15,561 nt of DNA, taken from the NCBI GenBank assembly GCA_002474345.1, contig DKQD01000156.1, positions 1 to 15,561 of the forward strand, in the 5' to 3' direction. The stretch comes from Bacteriovoracaceae bacterium UBA7317. Its GTDB lineage: Bacteria; Bdellovibrionota; Bacteriovoracia; Bacteriovoracales; Bacteriovoracaceae. Made by a program: the position numbers and the translations under genes. This document shows, piece after piece, positions 6,779 through 13,500 of this stretch; the stretch's first letter is position 1, and every line of letters begins with the position of its first letter. The notes under the pieces are model-generated. The model did not search any database and was not told the DNA's origin. It saw only the letters and a list, made by a program, of their open reading frames with translations.

Positions 6779-7114
6779 ATGCTTAATTTAAGTAATTCTT
6801 TGGAAGTTTTAAAGGTAATTACTTTGTCATCCGTTTTTTTTGTTTGGTTTGTAAGGTATGAAAACATTGTCCAAGAATTTAAAAAATATGGATACTCAGA
6901 TAAACTAAGAGACTTTGTGGGAATTCTTAAGCTTACATCAGTTATTCTCATTCAAAGCTCTAATCCTTTAATTTTCAAATTAGGAAGTGTGTCTCTTGGT
7001 ATTCTAATGTTAGCAGCAGTTATAACTCATATAAAAACTAAGAATCCTCTCATTGAAATGTTGCCTTCATCTACTTTGATGGTGTTTTCTATATTACTTT
7101 TTACTTTTGGGTAA
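6779..7114 (+). CDS. DoxX-like membrane protein (111 aa), paralogue of 6379-6726
   Basis: It has the same four-helix layout as its divergent neighbour. IVQEFKKYGYSDKLRDFVGIL aligns without gaps to MVDEFKEFNLSKYRIMTGIL, and HIKTKNPL aligns to RIRVKQPL. The start at 6779 is preceded by AAAGGAGGA, an excellent ribosome binding site, so this member may be translated more strongly than the other. The second helix is less typical (LTSVILIQSSNP lacks the Gly-Ala-Leu-Gly seen in the partner). Function is unknown. A hairpin right after the stop codon may terminate it. Confidence 0.72.
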   Translation: MLNLSNSLEVLKVITLSSVFFVWFVRYENIVQEFKKYGYSDKLRDFVGILKLTSVILIQSSNPLIFKLGSVSLGILMLAAVITHIKTKNPLIEMLPSSTLMVFSILLFTFG

Positions 7115-7119
7115 GGTAT

Positions 7120-7166
7120 TATAGAAGGAATTAAATTCTTTTCTTCTATAGCTTTAAATAATTTTT
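7120..7166 (+). terminator. Probable terminator after 6779-7114
   Basis: TATAGAAG (7120-7127) and CTTCTATA (7143-7150) form a perfect 8-bp stem. Within it GAAT and ATTC can pair as well. It starts six bases past the stop codon. The T run (seven T, about 7160-7166) is about ten bases downstream, farther than ideal. Confidence 0.45.
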
Positions 7167-7345
7167 TTACAAAAGGGTCACTCCTCAAATGCGTTGATTT
7201 ATATTTTTCTGCAATTATATAACTTATTCCTTAATTAGGTAATTAACTAAGTAATTGTCTTCTTGAGAAATTTTTTAAGTTTTATATATAGCTCATCGTT
7301 TAAATTTATAGGAAAAAGGAGGCTTCTTTTAAAGTTAAATGGCTT

Positions 7346-8644
7346 TTAAGAGGTGAAGTAAGAAAAAATGCTCTCGGAAACATGGTATGCCGTTGAAAAG
7401 CAACCTTGTAAAAGATAGCCCCCAGTTGGGGCTTCCCAATCAAGCATTTCTCCTGCTGCAAAGAAGCCAGGCAGAGAAGAAATCATAAGGGAGTCATCAA
7501 GGTTATTAAAAGTAAGGCCACCTGAAGTGGAAATAGATTCTTCAAGAGGTCTTATTTTAAAGAGCTGTATGGGAAGCTTTTTTAAGTTATTGGCCAAAAG
7601 TTTATTATCTTTAAAGATATCTTTTGGGCTGACATCTTTCAAAAGCGAAAAGGCCAGTGGGCCGAGCTTAATTTTCTTTCTTAAATGGTTTGAAAGAGAG
7701 TTTTTACCACGAGGTTTACTTAACCTCTCAACGATTTCCTCTGTATTGAGATCAGGGTAAAGGTCTAGTTCGACTTCCGCTCCTGTTTCAGTATTTGATT
7801 TTTGTTTTCTTTCTATTTCATCTCTCAAAATTCCGCTTAAAGGATAAAGTGCCCCGCCTTCTATACCATAGGGCGTGATCATGAGCTCTCCCCTAGATGT
7901 TTGGTTTTGAAAAGATAGGGAAATATTTTTTAGAGGTTTGAATTGTGCCTTATTTTTAAAATGAGGACTCCAATTGCATTCAAAACCTGAATTCATCGAT
8001 TTAAAAGGGGCGACCGAAAGATCTAAGGTTTGAAAGGCTTCAATCCAAAAACCATCACTTCCAGTTTTTGACCAACTCCCCCCTCCAAGAGAAAACAAGA
8101 CTGCCGTTTCTTTTTCAAAAATAGGAACAGAGACTTTTTGATGTTCTGATTCAAAAATAAGAGTCGCTTTTGGATGGTTATTCTCCTGCTCAAACTTTTT
8201 ATTATTTGTTTCTATTTGTTGGAGGCGGTGTTTGGTAAAGAGTTTAAATTTGGGATTCTCCTTTAATTTTTTCAACCAAAGAATAAGCATTTCTCCGGCC
8301 TTAAATTTTTGAGGAAAAACCCTTCCACTTGTTCCTACAAAAGTTTCAACACCCAGCTTTTGGCACCACTCTCTAAGATCTTTAGGAGAGAAGTTTTCTA
8401 ACCAAGGCTTAAACCGCGCAGCATCTTTTCCATACTTTGAAGTGAAGGTCGGTAGACTTTCGCTGTGAGTAAGATTGAGCCCACCATGACCTGCGACGAG
8501 AAACTTTTTACCCACAGCAGTCATTTGGTCGTAAAGCTCGACGGTAAGGCCTTTTTCAAGAAGCTTATAAGCAGCAAAAAGACCTGTTGGTCCTCCTCCA
8601 ATAATAACGACTTTCTTTTCTTTTGGGCTTTTACTTATCGACAA
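7346..8644 (-). CDS. HI0933/PP4765-type FAD-dependent oxidoreductase
   Basis: An N-terminal Rossmann nucleotide-binding motif (VVIIGGGPTGLFAAYKLLEKG) is followed by the GKKFLVAGHGGLNLTHS block. The C-terminal block reads LPGFFAAGEMLDWEAPTGGY. Together these are the signature of the HI0933-like flavoproteins, in particular the TIGR03862 (PP4765) branch, whose function is unknown. The FAD motif begins about 11 residues after the TTG start chosen here at 8644. A longer TTG-started form from 8689 is open, but its extra 15 residues (SYPPRFPFLLWLAF) overlap the more protein-like 42-aa gene in another frame and are not expected in the family. No strong ribosome binding site marks either start, so translation may be coupled to the upstream gene. 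Confidence 0.85.
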   Translation of the reverse strand: MSISKSPKEKKVVIIGGGPTGLFAAYKLLEKGLTVELYDQMTAVGKKFLVAGHGGLNLTHSESLPTFTSKYGKDAARFKPWLENFSPKDLREWCQKLGVETFVGTSGRVFPQKFKAGEMLILWLKKLKENPKFKLFTKHRLQQIETNNKKFEQENNHPKATLIFESEHQKVSVPIFEKETAVLFSLGGGSWSKTGSDGFWIEAFQTLDLSVAPFKSMNSGFECNWSPHFKNKAQFKPLKNISLSFQNQTSRGELMITPYGIEGGALYPLSGILRDEIERKQKSNTETGAEVELDLYPDLNTEEIVERLSKPRGKNSLSNHLRKKIKLGPLAFSLLKDVSPKDIFKDNKLLANNLKKLPIQLFKIRPLEESISTSGGLTFNNLDDSLMISSLPGFFAAGEMLDWEAPTGGYLLQGCFSTAYHVSESIFSYFTS

Positions 8645-8759
8645 AAAAGCCAACCACAATAAGAAGGGGAATCGAGGCGGGTAGGACAATGCCTAGCCCT
8701 ACAAGGATAATCGCGATTAATTGACCAAAAAAGGTGAGGATATTTTTTATTACTTCCAT
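8631..8759 (-). CDS. One-helix membrane peptide (42 aa)
   Basis: A short frame on the minus strand starts at ATG 8759 and ends at TAA 8631-8633. It encodes a short amphipathic start (MEVIKNILTFFGQ), a single long hydrophobic stretch with Gly and Pro (IILVGLGIVLPASIPLLIVV) and a charged end (FFVDK). This is a well-formed membrane peptide rather than random translation. It lies between the metallo-beta-lactamase-fold hydrolase gene and the flavoprotein gene, overlapping the latter by about 14 bp, which suggests coupled translation. No good Shine-Dalgarno site is visible, and I do not recognise a family. Confidence 0.45.
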   Translation of the reverse strand: MEVIKNILTFFGQLIAIILVGLGIVLPASIPLLIVVGFFVDK

Positions 8760-8838
8760 AGTCAGCAAGTATACTCGAAAACTGTAAAATTCAAAGGGAA
8801 AATTTGGGTAACCAGTTTATCCACGCATTAAAAACCGC

Positions 8839-9969
8839 CTAAGGCCTAAAATCTCCTTTGAGAATGGTTTTCTTTCCTAGTGGAAGCCTTAGGTGCAGGC
8901 CATCGAAGGCCAAAATGGTATCTTTTTTCCTTATTTTAGAAGCTTTCCTTAAAAAAATCCTCTCAACTAAGGCATTAGGAAGCGGAGGGACAATATGAGT
9001 GAGGACAAGAAGTTCTGCTTTGGCTTCGTTGGCCGTTTCAGCCGCCTCAAGGGGTGAGGTATGATAGTCTAGGATATCCCCCATAAGTTTGGCAGCTAGT
9101 TTATTACCTATTTCATTAAACCTTTTTTCAAGTCCTTTAACCATCATGGGGTTTAAAGCTTCGTGAACCAGGACATCAGCGTTTTTAGAAAATTTAATAA
9201 TGTTTGGGTGTTTAATACTATCCCCACTAATTGTTAAAGAGCGGTCTCCAAAGTCCACTCTGTAACCAAAAGCGTGCGTTATGGGTGAGTGGTCAACTAA
9301 GAAAGCAGTTATTTTTAAAGGACCATCTTCAAAAACAATCTTGCTTTTTTCTTCTTTTGAAAACTGGATTTCCTGAGTCTGGTAAGTTGTCCCTGATGGA
9401 TTTAAAAAATCTGCTCCATGGTGGGCGATTCTAAATGTGCTGTCTATGAAATAAGCTTCTTTGTAAGCCTCTACAGTTCTTTTTGTTCCGTTGGGACCTA
9501 GGACTTTTAAGGCAGACTTTTTACCCTGGAGCCAGGTTAAAAGTCTGACTTCTCCAAGTCCGCTAAAATGATCAGAATGGAGGTGGGTAAAAAACACTTG
9601 GCTTAGTTTTTGAAGAGGGAGCCTGTAAATGGCGAGCTTGACCGCCGAGTTGGACCCCGCATCGAAGAGGAAAAAGTGGTTTTTTGCAAAGACGGCCAGG
9701 CAAGGTTGACCTCTTTTATTTATGGGGTCAGGGAATGGAGACCCAGAGCCACAAAAAACGATATCGAGGTTTTTTTCTCCTCCTAAATCAGCTCTAGGAA
9801 GTTGAACCCTTTGCTTTAAAGCCGCTTTAAATATTCTATCTTGAAATTGATGGTTATTCCTGGAAAGAAAAATAAGGATAAAAAATAAAAGAACTAAAAG
9901 AGAAGTTATGAACAGTAAGAAACCGCTTTTTCTTTTACCTATTGAAATTCCTGATTTTTGGTTTTCCAA
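8839..9969 (-). CDS. Membrane-anchored MBL-fold hydrolase (RNase Z/arylsulfatase-like)
   Basis: Residues 17-36 are a single N-terminal membrane anchor; the catalytic domain begins near residue 66 and probably lies outside the cytoplasm. Metal ligands are visible: THLHSDH (His129, His131, Asp133, His134), His227 in VDHSP, Asp250 in SGDS and His325 in LTHIVPP. CGSGSPFPDP and the LLVLTHI ending resemble the RNase Z/AtsA branch of metallo-beta-lactamase-fold enzymes. Substrate is unknown: phosphodiesters, sulfate esters or lactones are possible. An extracytoplasmic anchor argues against tRNA processing. The start is TTG at 9969, the first possible start after an in-frame stop, with GGA about nine bases upstream. 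It lies downstream of the secreted protease gene on the same strand. Confidence 0.85.
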   Translation of the reverse strand: MENQKSGISIGKRKSGFLLFITSLLVLLFFILIFLSRNNHQFQDRIFKAALKQRVQLPRADLGGEKNLDIVFCGSGSPFPDPINKRGQPCLAVFAKNHFFLFDAGSNSAVKLAIYRLPLQKLSQVFFTHLHSDHFSGLGEVRLLTWLQGKKSALKVLGPNGTKRTVEAYKEAYFIDSTFRIAHHGADFLNPSGTTYQTQEIQFSKEEKSKIVFEDGPLKITAFLVDHSPITHAFGYRVDFGDRSLTISGDSIKHPNIIKFSKNADVLVHEALNPMMVKGLEKRFNEIGNKLAAKLMGDILDYHTSPLEAAETANEAKAELLVLTHIVPPLPNALVERIFLRKASKIRKKDTILAFDGLHLRLPLGKKTILKGDFRP

Positions 9970-10160
9970 CGACTTTATTCCAGTTTAAGAGTTTCAATTT
10001 TTTTATCGCTCTTTAACAATTTATAATCTAACAAGTACCTAGGATGAACTGCTTGGCTTTTTCAAATGGTCTTTTTTTAGAAGCTTTTGGTTAATTATCC
10101 TGAATCATTTGAGTCGAGTCTAGATGGAATATTTTTTGATCAAAATGATTGATTTGTTCC

Positions 10161-12383
10161 TTAATTTAGGAAGTCTTCAATTTTTTGCTGCTCACAGCTT
10201 TGGAAAGATTTAAATTTCGAAAAATAAAAAGGGTAATCTTTTACAACCTTTTTAAAGTAGAGCCTCTTTATGAGCTGTGGTAAAGCCATACGGTATTTTG
10301 GGAGGGGATTTTGGACGGTCCCCAGAATTTTTATTTTAGGCCAGGGGTCTAATTTATTTTTATATTTTATACCAACAGTTATAAGGTTCCCTTTTTCACT
10401 AACTCTCATAAACTCTTTTAAAAGCTGAGGGTTTGTGTAGTCTTTTTTTATTCTTTTCCACTTTTTGGGGACGAGTTTGAAGTTTTTTGATGTTAAAAAT
10501 TTTGTATATTTGCTTTTTGAAAGTTGTTTTTTCTCCTTTTTGGAAAGATTAATCTCAAAAAAGGATCCCTCTAAACGGCCAGAAGAAGCCCATTTAAAGT
10601 TATTGTAAAACTTCATTTTTTCTCCTGAATGAAAAAAGACTCGGTAAAGAATTTTAGAACCTATTTTTTTAAAAGAGATATGACTAGGATCGCTTTTAAA
10701 TTTTTTCTTCATTTGACTTTTAATTAACTTTTTTATTTTTTGTCTGTCTACATTCGAAAATTGAAAAATAGAATCTGAGTCATATGGGTTGAGGTTATTT
10801 ATTTTTAAAGAAAGAGAGATTCTACTTTTTGTTTTTATTTTTTTTATAATTGTTTCCTGGAAATCAATTTTTCTAATTCTTTTTAGATTTTTTGATAAAG
10901 AGTGTAGAACTGCTTTTTCCCCTGGGGTGGCATAATTTAAAAGTTCTTCATAACTTTTCATCTTTTTTAAATTTTTGAAGGCCATTTGATGACTCCTAAA
11001 AAATCTTCTTGCAAGTCCGTCTATAGAAGTAAAGGGGAGATCCTCCTTAGGTCCATTAAGGAGAGCATGCCAATGCATTTCTTCAAGGGAAAGGTCCCCA
11101 TCATTGTTAAAATCAGCGGTTCCCTTACTTTTTTGATTTAATGAGGAAAAAAATGTCCTTGTATAATCTGTTTTAGAAATAATATGGTCTTCATAGGCCC
11201 AGCAGCCGACGGCAGGAGTCTTAGGGTGTGCCCCAAAAAAACCACAGCTTACAGAGTCGTAAAATTGCCCTCCGTAACAAGTTCCACTGATCATAACGTT
11301 TGTTGATTTTGATTTAATATGAAAGGCCTTAAGTTCATTTTTTTTGAGCTTTTCTTTTTCAAACCATAAAAGTGCGCCTTCCTTTGCTCCATGTCCAACC
11401 ATAATAAAAAGTCTTTTTTTCTTTTCACTTGGATTCTTATTAAAGGAATTTTCAAAGATGATCGAGAGGTTTTTTCTGTTGAATGAACCATGCGAACCAC
11501 TTTGGGGTTGGCGGCTTATAAGACGTGCCTCCTGGTTTTCAGTTATCTGAAAGACATCTCTTGCGCTTTCGTGTCCACTGCCAAAAAGAGTAATGCTTTG
11601 TGTAATATGGTTAAAATTTAAATTAGTTTCAAGGTCCGTTTTAATTGTTTCAAGGACAATAGGAGTGAAGAGGGGGTTATTAAAAGGGTTGTCTGCATTT
11701 CCTATAAAGATGATGTTAAGCTTTAAAAGTTCTTTTTGATCCAATTTTAGATCTTGACCTATTTCTAAACTCAGAGGGTAAGGGTCATTTTTTTTAAAAT
11801 AACTAGACTTAATATCATGATAGGCGGCCTCTATACCTTTTTGAATAATTCTTTCTAAAAGAGGGACGTTAAGCTCTAAAAATTCATTCATCCGCTCTTT
11901 GTAATCTTCAAGGGCTTCCTCCTCCCTAATGTGAAAATAGTTTTGACCCAATTTTTTGGCCCTCTCTTTCAGAATCCCGCGGTCAAAATCAGAAAAGTCA
12001 TTAAGGGTATGACCCTTTATAAGAAAGAGTTGATTAGAAAGAAAAGGGTTTTTATCAAAGAGTCCCAAAAAAGGGATTTTTGGAAAATTTTGAAGCCCGA
12101 GTTCCCTGAGTTCTTTGTTTGAAATGTAAAAAGGGTCGATCACTTCTAGTGGTATGGCCCTTTTTTCCCCTTCATAAAATAAATCAACAAACCCATCCTT
12201 TACTTTTTTGTCCAAAAGGTAGTTCGTTGCGGGCTGGCAGGAGACACATTTGGTTGAAGTAAAGAGAATAAGCTTTAATGAACCCTCTTCTTGAGATAAA
12301 GAAGGTGTAGGGAAAAAGAGGGCCAGGTTTAGACAAACCAAAAGGATCATTTGAAGGAATTTAGGAAAATTATTGTTAGTCAT
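10161..12383 (-). CDS. Secreted thioredoxin-like/clan-CD peptidase-like/EF-hand protein
   Basis: It is 740 aa. Residues 1-30 are a Sec signal peptide (cleavage expected after TPSLS). Residues about 35-135 look like a thioredoxin fold: LKLILFTSTKCVSC with CxxC at Cys46/Cys49, and a later Ile-Pro (103-104) in the cis-proline position. A second domain holds RLFIMVGHGAKEG (His331) and, after the next strand, VMISGTCYGGQFYD (Cys369). This strand-His-Gly, strand-Cys order is that of clan-CD cysteine peptidases (caspase, legumain, gingipain). Residues 424-435 (DFNNDGDLSLEE) fit a canonical EF-hand calcium loop. The last 250 residues are Lys-rich and unassigned. The ATG at 12383 has AAAGGAC seven bases upstream. 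Probably exported to periplasm or outside, calcium-dependent; peptidase activity is inferred. Confidence 0.8.
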   Translation of the reverse strand: MTNNNFPKFLQMILLVCLNLALFFPTPSLSQEEGSLKLILFTSTKCVSCQPATNYLLDKKVKDGFVDLFYEGEKRAIPLEVIDPFYISNKELRELGLQNFPKIPFLGLFDKNPFLSNQLFLIKGHTLNDFSDFDRGILKERAKKLGQNYFHIREEEALEDYKERMNEFLELNVPLLERIIQKGIEAAYHDIKSSYFKKNDPYPLSLEIGQDLKLDQKELLKLNIIFIGNADNPFNNPLFTPIVLETIKTDLETNLNFNHITQSITLFGSGHESARDVFQITENQEARLISRQPQSGSHGSFNRKNLSIIFENSFNKNPSEKKKRLFIMVGHGAKEGALLWFEKEKLKKNELKAFHIKSKSTNVMISGTCYGGQFYDSVSCGFFGAHPKTPAVGCWAYEDHIISKTDYTRTFFSSLNQKSKGTADFNNDGDLSLEEMHWHALLNGPKEDLPFTSIDGLARRFFRSHQMAFKNLKKMKSYEELLNYATPGEKAVLHSLSKNLKRIRKIDFQETIIKKIKTKSRISLSLKINNLNPYDSDSIFQFSNVDRQKIKKLIKSQMKKKFKSDPSHISFKKIGSKILYRVFFHSGEKMKFYNNFKWASSGRLEGSFFEINLSKKEKKQLSKSKYTKFLTSKNFKLVPKKWKRIKKDYTNPQLLKEFMRVSEKGNLITVGIKYKNKLDPWPKIKILGTVQNPLPKYRMALPQLIKRLYFKKVVKDYPFYFSKFKSFQSCEQQKIEDFLN

Positions 12384-12401
12384 TTGCTAAGTCCTTTCAG
12401 T

Positions 12402-12431
12402 AACCACATCTATTATACTCCTTCTGTGGTT
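12402..12431. promoter_or_regulatory. Inverted repeat over the protease promoter
   Basis: AACCACA (12402-12408) and TGTGGTT (12425-12431) are perfect inverted arms 16 bases apart. Between them, on the minus strand, lies TATAAT (12412-12417), a perfect -10 box. Transcription would start near 12405, leaving a leader of about 22 bases with the ribosome binding site AAAGGAC (12391-12397). No good -35 box is present, which fits an activated or otherwise regulated promoter. A third copy of the half-site, GTGGTT, lies at 12462-12467 over the divergent promoter. The repeat reads as an operator, but could also form a hairpin. Confidence 0.45.
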
Positions 12432-12442
12432 TTATCGATGAA

Positions 12443-12471
12443 ATGACATATATTTAGGGCCGTGGTTTAAT
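12443..12471 (+). promoter_or_regulatory. Candidate promoter for the 168-aa gene
   Basis: ATGACA (12443-12448) and TTTAAT (12466-12471) are each one base from the consensus and lie 17 bases apart. The start site would fall near 12478, just before the AAAGGA ribosome binding site of the gene at 12497. A GTGGTT half-site (12462-12467) overlaps the -10 region. Confidence 0.35.
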
Positions 12472-12496
12472 ATTTTTCTTACAAAAGGAAGCTAAA

Positions 12497-13003
12497 ATGG
12501 AAGAAAATAAAACAAAAATACTTCTTATAACCATTTTTTGTTTAACTAGCTTTATTGGACTTTTCTTCTATTGGATTTTTTGGGCAACAGATGAAAGAGG
12601 CTCCGTTGATGAAGTCCTTTCTGGGGAAAGGTTTATTCACGATCCTTATCAAAGTTTAAAAAATAAAGAAATTAGAGAACTTAATACTATGTGGAAAGAC
12701 TTTGAGGAAAAGAATGGCTTTCGTGTTGGGCTCTTTGTTCTTAGAAAAAAAAGGCGCTATGACAGAGTTCTGGGAAGCTTGTCCTCTCCAGGGCCTAAAC
12801 AAATTTTTGTTATAGGTGCTTCCAAAGAAGATTTAGTTGAATTTAAACTAGGCGAACAGGTTAATTGTCCTAAAGAAGCTTTGATGGAACACCTTGAATC
12901 TAGAACCCTTCATTTACTAAAACTTCAGGCACCTGATGTTGCAAGTTTTGAGCTTCGAAGCTTTATAGAGAAAAAATGTAAGATCTTGAAGCTCAAGCCT
13001 TAA
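12497..13003 (+). CDS. Membrane-anchored hypothetical protein (168 aa)
   Basis: Residues 8-30 form one N-terminal membrane helix (KILLITIFCLTSFIGLFFYW). The remaining 135 residues probably face the periplasm as a small alpha/beta domain with two cysteines near residues 124 and 161. No family is recognised. AAAGGAAG just upstream of ATG 12497 gives a clear start. It is divergent from the secreted peptidase-like gene and shares a 113-bp control region with it, so the two may be co-regulated and could act together, for example as chaperone, inhibitor or anchor; that is inference. Its stop codon overlaps that of the convergent PQ-loop gene. Confidence 0.7.
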   Translation: MEENKTKILLITIFCLTSFIGLFFYWIFWATDERGSVDEVLSGERFIHDPYQSLKNKEIRELNTMWKDFEEKNGFRVGLFVLRKKRRYDRVLGSLSSPGPKQIFVIGASKEDLVEFKLGEQVNCPKEALMEHLESRTLHLLKLQAPDVASFELRSFIEKKCKILKLKP

Positions 13004-13308
13004 GCGTTTTGAAGATGATTCTTGGCCTTTTTGTATTTTCTATTTTTGTAGAGGGTAATGGTAAGGATCGTAAAACAGCAAAAAGCGCTTAAAAGAGAAA
13101 GAATACAAAATTTCAAATCATTAAGGTGGGTATATCCATAAAAAAAGTGAGTCAGATATCCAAAAGACCAAAATCCCCATGTTGGTGCCGACATGCCCGA
13201 AAGAACGGAGGACGCCTTTAGCAGGACTTTAATTTGCGGTATATAAAAAAGGATCATAGCAAGCCCCATGGACCCGTAGATGGCTTCAATCCAATTAAAT
13301 GCACTCAT
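13000..13308 (-). CDS. PQ-loop (SemiSWEET-sized) membrane protein
   Basis: It has 102 aa with three hydrophobic segments (about 8-23, 43-60 and 64-87) and the Pro-Gln pair in YIPQIKVLLK (Pro24-Gln25) at the end of the first helix. This is the layout of bacterial SemiSWEET and other PQ-loop proteins, which work as dimers and move small solutes such as sugars. The substrate is unknown. The start ATG at 13308 has TAGAGGAA upstream on the minus strand. Its stop codon shares the four bases TTAA (13000-13003) with that of the convergent 168-aa gene, leaving no room for a terminator between them. Confidence 0.7.
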   Translation of the reverse strand: MSAFNWIEAIYGSMGLAMILFYIPQIKVLLKASSVLSGMSAPTWGFWSFGYLTHFFYGYTHLNDLKFCILSLLSAFCCFTILTITLYKNRKYKKAKNHLQNA

Positions 13309-13500
13309 TTCCTCTACCTCATCTAAAAAAACAACTTTCTATAATTCAGTTTTTTCTTTAAACAAATCCCTTTTGTAATTTTTATACCCCATCATTTTGG
13401 GCTGGGAATTTCTAATACCGAAAAAGACTTCTGTAAAGAGAAACTTTAAAGAATGAATAAATTTTGAGAGGATAAATTTAAAACTAAATTTGAGGTCATA

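Noticed and set aside
6757..6951. Minus-strand open frame across the start of the plus-strand DoxX-like gene
   Set aside because: It lies antisense to a gene with an excellent ribosome binding site and has a non-protein-like composition.
8840..8856. Terminator after the MBL-fold hydrolase gene (GCCTTAGGC then GGTTTTT on the minus strand)
   Set aside because: The stem is only three to four base pairs with almost no loop and overlaps the end of the coding sequence.
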